From Plantago major (taxonomy: Eukaryota; Streptophyta; Magnoliopsida; Lamiales; Plantaginaceae): a stretch of DNA of 64,000 nucleotides. The DNA lies in contig CM048844.1 in assembly GCA_026545765.1 (NCBI GenBank), positions 56,950,932 to 57,014,931 of the forward strand, read 5' to 3'. Below the pieces are notes generated by a model that was given only the letters and a program-made list of their open reading frames with translations, was not told where the DNA came from and did no database searches. Positions 32,530-43,549 of this stretch are shown in pieces. Within the stretch, counting starts at the first letter, position 1, and every line of letters begins with the position of its first letter. A program made the translations under genes and the position numbers.

Positions 32530-33575
32530 CTTAGAAGCATTCGAAGATGATTTCAAAGGATTATGGAAGGAGCCTTGGAATCCTTAGTGGTTGGCTTCTA
32601 GAAGGCTTGGAAGGGGTCTTAGAAGCATCGGAAGATGTCTTCAAAAGACTATTGAAGGAGCCTTGGAAGCCTTGGTGGATGGCTTCTGGAAGGCTTTGAA
32701 GGAGTCTTAGAAGCATCGGAAGATGTCTTCAAAAGACTATGGAAGGAGCCTTGGAAGCCTTTATGGATGGCTTCTGGAATGCTTGGAAGGAGTATTAGAA
32801 GCATTTGGAAGATGTCTTCAAAAGACTACGGAAGGAGCCTTTGAAGCCTTCGTGGTTGGCTTCTGGAAGGCTTAGAAGGAGTCTTAGAAGCATCGGAAGG
32901 TGTCTTCAAAAGACTATGGAAGGAGCCTTGGAAGCCTTAGTGGTTGGCTTCTGGAAGGCTTGGAAGGAGTCTTAGAAGCATCGGAAGATATCTTCAGAAG
33001 ACTATGGAAGGAGCCTTGGAAGCCTTGGTGGATGGCTTCTGGAAGGCTTGGAGGGAGTCTTAGAAGCATCGGAAGATGTCTTCAGAAGACTGTGGAAGGA
33101 GCCTTGGAAGCCTTGGTGGATGACTTCGGGAAGGCTTGGAAGGAGTCTTAGAAGCATCGGAAGATGTCTTCAGAATACTATGGAAGGAGCCTTGGAAGCC
33201 TTGGTGGATGGCTTCCGGAAGGCCTGGAAGGAGTCTTAGAAGCATCGGAAGATGTCTTCAGAAGACTATGGAAGGAGCCTTGGAAGCCTTGGTGGATGGC
33301 TTCCTGAAGGCCTAGAAGGAGTCTTAGAAGCATCGGAAGATGTCTTCACAAGACTATGGAAGGAGCCTTGGAAGCCTTGGTGGATGGCTTCCGGAAGGCC
33401 TAGAAGGAGTCTTAGAAGCATCGGAAGATGTCTTCAGAAGACTATGGAAGGAGCCTTGGAAGCCTTGGTGGATGGCTTCCAGAAGGCCTAGAAGGAGTCT
33501 TAGAAGCATCGGAAGATGTCTTCAAAAGACTATGGAAGGAGCCTTGGAAGCCTTGGTGGATGGCTTCCGGAAGGC
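32530..33575. repeat. 88-bp tandem array (two 44-bp halves), ~12 copies
   Basis: The motif catcggaag recurs at 32626, 32714, 32802 (as cattt), 32891, 32979, 33067, 33155, 33243, 33331, 33419 and 33507: a period of 88 bp with one 89. Each unit is two related 44-bp halves, gaagcatcgg...gagccttg and gaagccttgg...gagtctta. The plus-strand ORFs here arise because 88 is not a multiple of 3 and stops are rare. Confidence 0.95.
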
Positions 33576-33955
33576 TTGGAAGGAGCTCTGGAAGCCCTTT
33601 GAGGTTGCTTCCGGAGAGCTTTGGAGGAGCTCTAGAAGCCTTTGGGTTGCTTCTGAAGAGCTTGGAAGGAGCTCTAGAAGCCCTTTGAGGTTGCTTCCGG
33701 AGAGCTTTGGAAGGAGCTCTGGAAGCCCTTTGAGGTTGCTTACGGAGACCTTTGGAGGAGCTCTAGAAGCCTTTGGGTTGCTTCTGAAGAGCTTGGAAGG
33801 AGCTCGGGAAGCCCTTTGAGGTTGCTTCCGGAGAGCTTTGGAAGGAGCTCTAGAAGCCTTTGGGTTGCTTCTGAAGAGCTTGGAAGGAGCTCTGGAAGTC
33901 CTTTGAGGTTGCTTCCGGAGAGCTTTGGAGGAGCTTTGAAAGCCCTAGAGTAGGA
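33576..33955. repeat. ~45-bp tandem array adjoining the 88-bp array
   Basis: Units alternate between 'ggagctctggaagccctttg' and 'ggagctctagaagcctttgg' types, each followed by 'ttgcttc[cg/tg]...agagctt', about eight units. They share the ggaagcc...gcttcc...ggaagga skeleton of the 44-bp half-units, so this is a diverged continuation. Confidence 0.88.
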
Positions 33956-34619
33956 CTTCCAGTGACCTTCAGGTGTTCTCGCTCATTTTTCGAGCACTAT
34001 CTTTCGTGTTTTTGCTTGGACTTGCGTGACCTTGTGGGTCGCTTGAGTATGTCTTATGCGTTTCATACAAATCAAGTATCGAAACACTCGCAAACGCAAC
34101 ACGTATCATACAAAACTATTTATAATGAGTAAACATAAGGTAAATCTATTCATGAAGTACTAGTTATGTAAATTGAGTATTGACAAGCATGGTCGCAACA
34201 CGTAAGGTTCAGTGAGCTAGGGAGTCCACTACCTTGCATAAAAAGCTTACTGACTAGATACTTTGAGATGACTAGTAAGGGGTCACAACTTATGCAGACG
34301 TGTAAGTGACTAACTAGCAATAATTGTAACATGCTCATACAGGTCTTACTAGCTTGATTGAATGGTTCGTAGATGACTAACCTGTGAGCAACTTGTTCGA
34401 GAGGGTTCGACTTGGTCTACTGGGTTTGTCCCCCAGTTTAAGCTCTAGTCCAGAGGAGTAGTGCTTGAACTATTATCGTGTTCGTCCGCCTACTTCGTCG
34501 AGTTTGGTCACGCCAGGTCAGTCAGACATCTATGTATGTCAGCTTGTAGTTGGTTGACACGCTTGGTCTGTCAGACAATTCGCATTGTGGAGTTCACCCT
34601 GTGGCTTAACTGTCAATTC
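33956..34619 (-). other. Tat 3' region, spacer with an extra polypurine-like motif
   Basis: No gene. At 34427-34440 the plus strand reads gtttgtcccccag, nearly the same as the terminal tract at 30227-30240, followed by a similar 'ctctagtccagaggagtag' context. Confidence 0.6.
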
Positions 34620-35860
34620 AGTGATGGACCCTCTTAGAGAGGGGAGGCATTTAACCGTCCTGCCTAGTCGGGTTAGGTGACCGACTAGCCTCTGGTCAGG
34701 TCGGTTGTTGGAATGAAATTAATCTCAGAAGGTGACTTTGGTCATACCTTGATATGTGGATTGAGATGGGTGCAACATATAGAGAGCTTTGTCTGTCGGA
34801 GCTCTCGTATAGTTACGGTGAGCATGTGGATGAAGCTGGGTCGCTTTGTATGGTAGTGATCATCAATTTTGAAAGGTTTGCACTTGTCTAAACCATGGAG
34901 CTGTTTTTGGCGCATCTCATGGATTAAGCAAGTGCAAGCCAATCAGAATAGATGTGAGTCCATGTGTTTTCGTTGCTTAGCCTGATGGATGGTTGGCTTT
35001 GTTGAGCAACATGTTTTGGATGATCACTTGGAAGTAAGATGTGCCGCGTGGGCATTACTTCAATCGTATTCATGATGTGTTAGCCTACAACATGAGTGGA
35101 ATCCATCCTCTTGGAGAGGTTTGGGGGGGTGGGGCGGATGACTTACCTGCCTAGCTGGGTTAGTTGACCAGCTAGCCCCTAGTCAGGTCAGCTAGTTGTT
35201 GTGAGAATTCAATCTCTTAGATGAACCATGAGCATTGGTACCTTGAATGTGGTTGTTTGCTGACTGTTTGTATGTGCTGGATGGAGTGGATGACCACTGC
35301 CCTATTGTTTGGACTTTGTAATGGCGAGGATCCTTCTGGTTAGCCGGCGACATCTCATGGATCGTTGTTGTCGAGGTGTTCCTACTCGTTCAGGTCTTGT
35401 ATTGGTTAGCCTGCAAGAACGTTGGACCCCCTTGGGGAGGGGGGCGTTAGACCGACACCTTGACCGGGTTAGCTAACGACTGCGCTAGTCGGATCATTTG
35501 GAAGAGAAATCAATCTCGTCGGACAAAGTTGGACCATACCTTAGCCGTGGGTGATATGTTGCTCGTGGAGAGGAGTTTCTCTGACAAAGTAGGTGATCAA
35601 TTATCAACCTCTTGGATGATGTGATTGTTTGGACCCTTCCAGTTGGCTGACGATTTCACATGGATTCGGATTCGGATTGTCACGATGGAATGATTAGTAG
35701 CTTGGTCGGCTGTCAGCAAGACGTTTGGACCCCCTGGGAAGGTTTGGGGGGGTGGGGCGGTTGACCGACCTGCCTAGCTGGGTTAGGTGACCAGCTAGCC
35801 CCTGGTCAGGTCGGCTGATTGTAAAGAGGAGTTAACCTCAACATGCGAGTATTTGGAAGG
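34620..35860. repeat. Four dispersed copies of a GC-rich module in the Tat 3' region
   Basis: The module 'ggaccc...gaggtttggggg.gggg...gacctgcctagctgggttaggtgaccagctagcc' occurs near 34623, 35102, 35413 and 35727 with different degrees of change. Copies 2 and 4 are the closest pair. The sequence between them is unrelated. No ORF is supported. Confidence 0.75.
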
Positions 35861-35868
35861 TGGGGGTA

Positions 35869-36573
35869 TTAGAAGTGATACCTTTTCAAGTGGATGGCAT
35901 TCCAACTGTTAGCTACCTGTCGTCCTTCCTTGGTTTCCAGCTTGTAGGCTCCATTGCCTACTACCTTGGTGATTTTGTAAGGACCTTCCCAATTTGGTCC
36001 AAGCTTGACAGCTCCTGTCTCCTTGGTGTTCTGGAACACCTTACGCAGAACCCAATCGTCTTGCTTGAAGGTTCGTACGCGTATGTTTTTGTTGAAGTGT
36101 TGTGCAGCCTTCTGTTGATAGGCGGCACTCCGAATCATGCCTCTTTCCCTGAGTTCATCAACCAAGTCGAGCTCGTGTGCCAATGTCGCATCATTGGTCT
36201 GTTCGTTAGCCATTTTGTATCTTGCTGTGGGTAATCCCACTTCTATGGGTAGGATTGCTTCAGTTCCATATGTCATGCTAAATGGTGTTTCTCCAGTTGG
36301 GGTCCTTGGTGTGGTTCGGTAAGACCATAGGACGCCTGGAAGTTCATCTGCCCATGCTCCTTTTGCTTGTTTTAGCCATTTTTTGAGACTGTTCATAATA
36401 GTCTTGTTGGTCGACTCTGCTTGTCCATTTGCTTGGGGATAGCGTGGAGTGGAGAATGTAAGCTTGTTTCCCCATTCTTTGCAGAAATCTTGAAACTCAT
36501 AGCTTATGAACTGTGAGCCATGTCTGTCACGATTTCGTAGGGGACTCCGTACCTGCAAATCACATGTTTCCAA
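35869..36573 (-). pseudogene. Tat integrase, C-terminal part
   Basis: The sense frame contains GSQFISYEFQDFCKEWGNKL, RYPQANGQAESTNKTIMNSL (with the catalytic Glu of the DDE core in QAES), then WADELPGVLWSYRTTPRTPT, a GETPFSMTYGTEA segment, and a C-terminal GPNWEGPYKITKVVGNGAYK chromatin-binding-type tail. It is one frame away from the upstream integrase segment: a base is missing right after the second catalytic Asp (near 36520). It ends with HLKRYHF at the stop. Confidence 0.9.
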
Positions 36574-38531
36574 ATGAAATTTTTTACCTCTGTGTCACGG
36601 ACTTGCTTGAAGGCTTCTGCTTCCACCCACTTGGTGAAGTAATCGGTTACTGCTAGCATGTACACTCGTTGGCCTGGTGCAGTAGGTAGTTTCCCTACTA
36701 TGTCCATTCCCCATTTCATGAAAGGCCATGGAGCAATAGATGGGTGTAGCTTCTCTGGTGGGAGATGGCTGATGTGTGAATGTCTTTGGCATGAGTCACA
36801 TCTTCTCACAAAGTTTAGAGCATCAGTTCTCATAGTTGGCCAATAGTATCCGGTTGTTAGTGCTCGATGGGCAAGACTTCTGGCTCCAGAGTGGTTGCCA
36901 CATTCTCCTGCGTGCAACTCAGTCAAAACATGTTTGGCTTTATTATTGGTTACGCACCTGAGTAGGGGTCCTGAATAGGATCTCCTATAGAGTTGTCCAT
37001 CGAGGAGCGTGAAGCGGGCTGCCTTTGCCTTCACCCTCCTTGCCTCGCTTTTGTCTTCTGGAAGTTCTTCGTTTGACAAGTAAAATGCTATTGGAGTCAT
37101 CCAATTTGACTCAGTTGTTATATCGGCTACTGTCTGGTTGGCGGGCTCACCCTTCCATGTTGCAGGCCATTGTACATACACCACGGGAATAGTCATTGGC
37201 ACTGTGGTTTGAATGGCGGCTCCTAGGTTGGCGAGGGCGTCCGCGTGAATGTTGTCAGTCCTTGGCACCTGCGAAACAGAAAACTCCTCGAAGGAGGATT
37301 GCAGCTCCTTGGCTAACTGAAGATAGGTAGCCATCTTGGTGTCTCTGGTTTGGTATGAGCCCTGTAATTGGTTAACTACTAGCTGTGAGTCCGACTGTAC
37401 ATGAATGCTTTTTATGCCCATGTCCCGAGCTAGGTTGAGGCCAGCTATAAGCGCCTCATACTCAGACTCGTTGTTGGTTGCTTTGAATCCACATATGATA
37501 GCTCTTTGGATTGTGTCCCCTTCTGGTGAGGTTAGGACTATGCCAAGTCCACTTCCTTTGGCGTTACTAGAACCATCAACTGAGAGCTTCCACTGTAAAT
37601 TGTTCTTCTCCTGCAAACAAAACAATTCCTTCTCCGCTTGACCTAATTCAGTTGGGGTGAAGTCCGCTATGAAGTCTGCAAGTGCTTGAGACTTGATGGC
37701 TGTGCGGGGTTGGAAGGAGACATCGTACTCGCTGAGCTCAACCGCCCATTTTGAGAGCCTTCCTGAGACTTCAGGCTTGTGTAGGATGTTCCGTAGTGAA
37801 AAGCTGGTGAGGACTACGATTGGATGGCATTGGAAGTAAGGGCATAGCTTCCTTGCTGAGGTGACTAGTGCAAGGGCTAGCTTCTCTAGCTGGCTGTACC
37901 GAGTTTCTGCATCTAGTAAGGACTTGCTCACATAGTAGACTGGGAGTTGGTTTCCATCCTGTTCCCTGACTAGGACGCCGCTTAGTGCTGAGTCGGAGAC
38001 TGCGAGGTAAACAAACAGAGTTTCCCCGGCCTTGGGCTTTGATAGCACTGGAGGTGTGGTAAGGTAACGCTTGATTTGTTGTAGGGCATCCTCACACTCG
38101 TCTGTCCACTGGAAGTCTTTGGCCTTCCGTAGGGTGTCAAAAAATGGACGACACTTCTCGGAAGATTTGGGTATGAACCTACTGAGGGCTGCCAGCCTCC
38201 CAGTCAATTTCTGCACATCTTTAACACACTTGGGGGAAGGGATGTTAGCAATAGAACAAATTTGATCAGGGTTAGCCTCAATACCTCTTTGTGTGACTAA
38301 ATATCCAAGGAAATTCCCAGAGGAAACTCCAAAGGAACACTTGGTTGGATTCAACTTCATGTTGTACCTGTGGAGAACCAAGAAGGCTTGGCGGAGATGG
38401 TCCAGGTGTTGGTCGGCGACCAGTGACTTGACTAACATGTCGTCAATGTACACCTCCATGGTGTCCCCGACATCTTTGGCGAACATCTGATTGACAGCGT
38501 TGGTAAGTGGCTCCTGCATTCTTGAGTCCAA
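36504..38531 (-). pseudogene. Tat pol: RT palm, RNase H, archaeal-type RNase H, integrase N-terminus
   Basis: A 675-residue open segment. In order: the RT catalytic box VYIDDMLVKS (~residue 27), RT thumb (KCSFGVSSGNFLGYLVT), the RT-linked RNase H (ETLFVYLAVSDSALSGVLVR, YSQLEKLALAL), then a second RNase H with WKLSVDGSSNAKGSGLGIVL, NNESEYEALIAGL, VQSDSQLVVNQ and NIHADALANLG (~residues 315-435), and integrase with the zinc-binding HAGECGNHSG...CDSCQRH and the first catalytic Asp in KWGMDIVGKLP. It ends at the frameshift after YGVPYEIVTD. The second RNase H places it in the Tat lineage. The segment itself is unusually open for an otherwise broken element. Confidence 0.93.
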
Positions 38532-38781
38532 AGGGCATGACCTTGTAGCAAAAGGTCCCCCTTTCTGTGACGAAGGTTGTCTTCTCTTGATCTTCAGGGT
38601 GCATCAGTATCTGGTTGTATCCTGAGAATGCGTCCATGAAGCTTAACAGCTCATGTCCTGCGGTAGCATCCACTAGCATGTCTATGTGGGGAAGTGGAAA
38701 GGAATCCTTCGGGCATGCTTTGTTGAGGTCGGTGAAGTCGATGCACACTTGCCATTTGCCATTCTTTTTCTTTACTACCAC
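38443..38781 (-). pseudogene. Tat RT, N-terminal half
   Basis: Starts VVKKKNGKWQVCIDFTDLNK and runs through FMDAFSGYNQILMHPEDQEK to MPFGLKNAGATYQR: RT motifs 1-4 of gypsy elements. At about 38520 the frame changes (two bases missing or one added) and the RT continues in the frame of the next segment. Confidence 0.92.
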
Positions 38782-38789
38782 AACGTTGG

Positions 38790-39110
38790 CTAACCAGTCT
38801 GGGTAGTGTACTTCGCGGACTGATCCGATATCAAGTAATTTCTGGACTTCTTCATTGATAACCTTGTTTCTTTCTGGAGCGAACTTCCTCCGTTTTTGTC
38901 ATTGGTGGTGTCTGGATCAACCTCAAGTCTGTGGGTGATAACCTCTGGGTCAACTCCTGTCATATCTGCATGTGACCAAGCAAAGCAGTCGTGGTGAACT
39001 TTTAGAAATGTGATCAATTGCTCTCTTAGCTCTGGCCTCAACCTTGCCCCAATCTGAACCTTGTGATCCGGATGATCCGGGTGAATCTGAACTTCATCGA
39101 GCTCTTCCAT
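38790..39110 (-). pseudogene. Tat protease-RT linker and RT start
   Basis: Contains FAWSHADMTGVDPEVITHRL, the conserved lead-in to RT in Tat elements. After DPDTTNDKN the frame changes near 38895, so the following KKSRNYLISD-type reading is out of register. Confidence 0.8.
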
Positions 39111-39212
39111 CCCAGGCTGGTCTGGATCGATTGGGGGGTTGAGTTGCTGTAATTGCTATAACTCGGTTGCCTTCGGCTTCAAGGCTTCCATGTAACATGT
39201 CCTTGCATTACG

Positions 39213-40525
39213 CTACTGGCCAAAAATCTCTTTCACCCCCCACTTGGTTGGGAAGCGGATCACCTGATGGTAGGTTGATGGCACTGCTTTCATCTCATGA
39301 ATCCATGGCCTACCAAGGATGGCATTGTAGCTTGATGGGCTATCCACAATCAGGAACTTCGTCGTTAGGTTGGCATATACGCATAGACAGGAAGGGTAAC
39401 ACTCCCAACCGTGTACTTCCTTTCTCCACTGAAGCCATATAGAGTTGTCGGCTGGCAAAGAATAGCGGTCTCATCTATGCCCATTTCTGTCAGAGCATCT
39501 AGAAAAATGATGTTAGCAGAGCTCCCATTGTCAATGAGAACTCTCTTCGTAAGACAATTTGCAATAAGAATTGAAATAACTAAAGCATCGTCATGAGGAC
39601 TGATTAGTTGCTTAGACTCTTGGTCTGAGAAGCTAATAGTCAAGTCAGACGAAGAGGCGTCCGATGCTCTGCGAGCATTGAGCTCAGGCCTTACCATTTT
39701 CCTACTGTGGCGCTTTGCCGCAGAGTATGAGACACCACTGATCTCTGACCCCCCAGAGATTACGTTGATCACCTTGTTGGTCTGAGGGGGCTCAGGAAGA
39801 TCAGTGCCCTGCCGACTGGCGAGGTTCTTTTTACCTTTGTCAGAGAGGTACTCCGTCAAGTGCCCTCTCTTCAAGAGCTCGGCTACCTCCAATCGCAAAG
39901 AGATGTACTCTGCAGTTGTATGGCCATGGTCTCCATGAAACTCACACCACTTGTTGGAGTTTCTTTGATCTGGAGGTGTTTTGAGTTTTTCTGGCCATCT
40001 AACTCTGTCACCCATGCTTTTCATGACTGCTACACACTCTTCTGGCTCAATGTTGAGGGAGTAGCCCGGAGGTGGTGTTCGAGTTTCTGTCCTCCTTTGT
40101 TGGATTGGAGGGCGAGGTGGATTCACAACAGGTCCATGTCTTCTCTCAGTTGGGTATGGTCTAGCACGATAGTCTGGAACCCTTTGTTCAACTCGTCTGT
40201 CAGGCTTGGGCTCCTTGCAAACACTTTGGCTTGATATGTAAGGTCTGTTAGCATCATCCTCCTCCCATTTGATCTGAGCCCATGCTTTGGCGAGCACGTC
40301 TTCCATTGTTCGGCAGGGGTACATGGTCAGCTCCTTGTACAACCCCGAGTTGGGTGGCAACCCTTTGCGGAATGCATTGACAGTAGTATCCTTGTTACAG
40401 TTGGGGATTGACACCTTCTCCTTGTTGAATCTTGTGACGTACTCCCTGAGAGATTCGTTAGGTCTTTGTCGGACGCTATACAAGTCGTCAAGCGGTTTCA
40501 GCTTACTGCTTGTGAATTGTTCCAA
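39213..40525 (-). pseudogene. Tat gag C-terminal part and protease
   Basis: The gag part (40525-39700) has [17 protein letters not shown] and [19 protein letters not shown], plus [14 protein letters not shown], the degenerate zinc-binding segment of Tat gag. The protease follows with [20 protein letters not shown] (active-site DNGSS instead of the usual DGGSS) and ends in another frame with YNAILGRPWIHEMKAVPSTY at about 39310. A frameshift near 39370-39400 separates the two readings. Confidence 0.88.
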
Positions 40526-41314
40526 AGCGATCGACTAATTGGGCAAAAGAAAGCGAAATTGTTGGGTAAGTTGGTATACCATTGTAGGGCTGGTCCGATC
40601 GGTGGAACGAACCCTTTGCACATGCAAGCCTCACGGAGATCCACAGGGATGGCTATGGTGAACATCCTCTGCTTATGCAGGTGAGACATGGTAAATGCAG
40701 GTGCATCGTTCCATCATAGAGCTTCATGCTTGGGAAGGTGAACTTGGTTGGCATTTCCACCAATGCTATGGCGTCGGCAAAGGGAGAGTCAGCAAAGCTG
40801 TTGGGTAAGCTCTTCTTGATCGGCACCGGCACTCCAGGGATCCTTTGGATCATCTCCTCCAAGCTCACCAGTTTGGAAGCCAACTCATCATTGCTGTTTC
40901 CAAGACCTGCAGAGGGGGTTAGCGAGTTATCTACTTGACTTACGTTCTAGTTGCGTTGTTGAGGTGATTCGTCGCTCATCCTTGGGTTAGCACCCTCGAA
41001 CGAGACCCTCCTGTTGGCAATGCCTGGAATGACCTCAAGGTTGGTCTTGATGGAGCGCTCACAACCTGAGAGATTGGAGTTATGGGAATCACCCCTTCTG
41101 TCTCCTCAAAGGTTAGCTGACGAGCCTCCATGGTGTTGCATGGTGGGTTCTCTATTCCATCGACATGAGTCGGTCGGCGAGATGAAGACGCATCCAGTGC
41201 TGGAGTTTCCTGGTGGACAAAGGATTCCACCTTCTCCTTCAAAGCAGAGTTCTCCTGACGGACGGCATGATTCTCATCCTCAAGGAGCTTGATTTTCTTG
41301 GCATTCTCCTGCAT
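40498..41314 (-). pseudogene. Tat gag N-terminal part, several frames
   Basis: The first open segment (41314-40976) begins MQENAKKIKLLEDENHAV, a short coiled coil. A second frame (40883-40653) has FADAIALVEMPTKFTFPSMK, the gag lead-in, and a third (40689-40498) has a LREACMCKGFVPPI-type segment. These belong to one gag with multiple indels. Confidence 0.7.
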
Positions 41315-41460
41315 CTGGCCGCCAAGGTTTTGATCTGAGTGACGACGTCCACCTCCTCTACCTCTTCCAGAACGTATTCATCTGAGTGCGTCATGATGAT
41401 TGCTTAGCGTATTGTAGTTGCTGCTACTGAACTGCCTTGTTTGATAGCCGGGGCCCCAAG

Positions 41461-41473
41461 GTGGGCGCCAAAT
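41461..41473 (-). other. Primer binding site of the Tat element
   Basis: Sense ATTTGGCGCCCACC directly after the LTR end ...CTACA. The TTTGGCGCC start is the usual form in Tat-type gypsy elements. Confidence 0.8.
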
Positions 41474-42552
41474 TGTAGACGCTCAGAGATCTACAATCGA
41501 ATCAGGTTGATGGATTGGGGGCACCAGCGACCTGCAAGGCAACAAGAGCAAACCTAGAGACGTGAGGTTCCAAGGTGACACCGGTGTGGTGCCGACCGAA
41601 GGGACTCGGCCAAGTCGATGGCGGAAGAGGACGTAAGAATTGAAGGAGATAGAGAGAAGGATGATGAGAGTCGACTTATCCTGTTGAGTGGATCGGTTCG
41701 GCAATGAATGGACGGGCACTGGTGAGATGGTTAGCTAAGCTCGTCTGAGGGAGCTAGCTAGTCGTGTCGGAAGATGGATGATGATGATGGTGGTTGAAGG
41801 TGGAAGGAGATGGGGAAGGTCGATGATGATGGTTGAACGTTGAAGGAGATAGGGAAGGTTGATGATGATGGTGGTTGATCGTAGGCGATGGTGGATGATC
41901 GTAAGTAGCTTAGAGCGTTGATCGGATAGCTTGAGAGTGATGGACGCGTCAGAGAGATTGCTAGGGTTTGTTTTCTAAAAGTTCCCTCCTCCTAACCTTC
42001 TTCCTTTCCTTCCTATATAGAGACTCTTCCTTCCACCCGTTGGAATCTCTCATACCCACCTCTCCATCCTTTCCGATCAATTTGTTGGAGTTCATTTGAA
42101 TGGAGTTGGACCCCTTCTCAGTAGGTTAGAAGGCACCTCTTTACTGGAGTCTGTTAGGCGAACTAGTCCAACCATCCATCGTGGGTTGACTAGTTCCATC
42201 GGCCTAGTAAGAGTGTTCACTTGTGGACTTGGTTGAGTGACCCATGTGGGTTGGGTTGTCAACCAACTGGATGGTTGGCAAGGTCGCTCGAACTAGGTAG
42301 GTTGGCTTGAACCAGTTGGATAGTCTTCGTAGTTGGCTTGGCTAGGTGAGCCAGCTAGCTAGTTAGCTCGTCAATAAGTCGGATGGTTTACGAGGGGTAT
42401 TGAGCTAGGTAGCTTGGTCCACTGGCTTAGTTAGGCTATCCATTCGACCTTTGAGATTCGACTTGCTCATCAGATCGAGCTGGACTTTTTATTGGGTCGT
42501 GGATTGGGCCATAGCCTTGCGGGCTAATTAAATACGAATTTTAGCCAATACA
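41474..42552 (-). repeat. 5' LTR of the Tat element
   Basis: 1079 bp, plus-strand start tgtagacg, end gccaataca (sense TGTATTGGC...CGTCTACA). It matches the left LTR over its last 1024 bp. A TATA box (sense CTATATAGG) lies near 42015. Confidence 0.92.
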
Positions 42553-42708
42553 TTTACAAAGCTTGAATGTGAATAGAATAGTTTTAACAATGTCTGAGAA
42601 TGCTTAAAAAAACAAGTTACAAGTGATCTATATATAGATACATAGGAAGTTACATTTCAAAAATCGGGGAAAGCGCGTAAATCGTGGGTTAACAGGTCTA
42701 CATGCGGT
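42553..42708. other. Short spacer between the Tat element and the MITE
   Basis: No gene seen. It does not match the missing end of the Sirevirus 2 LTR, so the Tat element is not a simple insertion into that LTR. Confidence 0.5.
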
Positions 42709-43193
42709 TAGAGGTACGAAGTCGAGCTTTTTTCGAGCTCGGCTCGAAAAAAAGCTCGACTCGTTCGAGCTCGAGCTCGAGTTCGAGATTAATTTATAGC
42801 TCGATTACATATTCGAGCCGAGCTTCTCATAGCCGAGCTCGAATATTGAGATGCTCGGCTCGAAAGCTCGACGAGCTGCTCGAAAAGAAAATTAAAAATT
42901 AAAAATAATATTATATATTATTTATTTATTCATAGTTTTCATTAATTTTGAAAGTTTTCGAGCTTTCAAGTCGAGCTATATCGAACATTGTAAGTTTTCG
43001 AGCTCCCGAGCCGAGTTAAATTCGATTTTTCGAGTTTTCAAAAATTAATTTAAAGAAAAAATGAAGCTCGCGAGCCGAGCTCGAATAACTACATTTCCTT
43101 TCGAGCTCGAGCTCAAGTTATGCAGCTCGATCGAGCTCGAGCTTCATACGAATATTCCTTACAAAAGCTCGGCTCGGCTCGTTTGCAGCCCTA
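42709..43193. mobile_element. hAT-like MITE rich in GAGCTCGAGC motifs
   Basis: The left end tagaggtacgaagtcgagc and the inverted right end tagggctgcaaacgagccgag form a terminal inverted repeat. The flanks catgcggt (42701-42708) and gccgcggt (43194-43201) agree at 6 of 8 positions, as expected of an aged 8-bp duplication. The interior is a run of self-complementary 'gctcgagctcg' motifs and has no coding capacity. Such ends are typical of plant hAT MITEs. Confidence 0.75.
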
Positions 43194-43549
43194 GCCGCGG
43201 TGAGCTTTGGCAAGGAGCTCACACAGTGAGGCCTTTTTTACGCGGTGAGCCCCCTTCTCTGGAAAACTGCAGTTTTCCCCACTTTCTTCTCCATGAACTC
43301 CCTTTTAACCACCTCCTAGCACCACTTTGTAGTAGTTGGCCACTACATGCCTTGACTACGCTTCTTGGATTCCTCGAGCGAATGCCAATACGCGTACGAT
43401 CCTCCAACTTCATGCCAATTTACCTAAAAAAAACTCTAAAAAACTACAAAACACAACAAAATTCCAAAACATAAAAAAGTACTAAAACAAAAATAAAAAG
43501 GCTAAAGGACTTAACAAAATACGGTAAAAAAGTTTAAATAAGTCGTTAA
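43194..43549. other. Intergenic stretch
   Basis: No convincing gene; only a short unsupported plus-strand ORF. Confidence 0.4.

Larger units (their letters stand above)
29199..42552 (-). mobile_element. Ty3/gypsy retrotransposon of the Tat type, degenerate
   Basis: A 13.35-kb minus-strand element with LTRs at 29199-30226 and 41474-42552, a PBS next to the right LTR and a polypurine tract next to the left LTR. The coding order in sense is gag, protease, RT, RNase H, second RNase H, integrase. The second RNase H between the RT-linked RNase H and integrase is the hallmark of the Tat lineage (Tat/Retand/Ogre). A 5.6-kb non-coding 3' region with tandem arrays also fits that lineage. Frameshifts in protease, RT and integrase make it inactive. 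The outer end of the left LTR lacks ~55 bp, and no target-site duplication is found. Confidence 0.92.

Noticed and set aside
32900..33819. Plus-strand ORFs up to 159 residues with a repeated EGLEGVLEASEDVF pattern
   Set aside because: They are translations of the 88-bp tandem array, which is open in all three frames.
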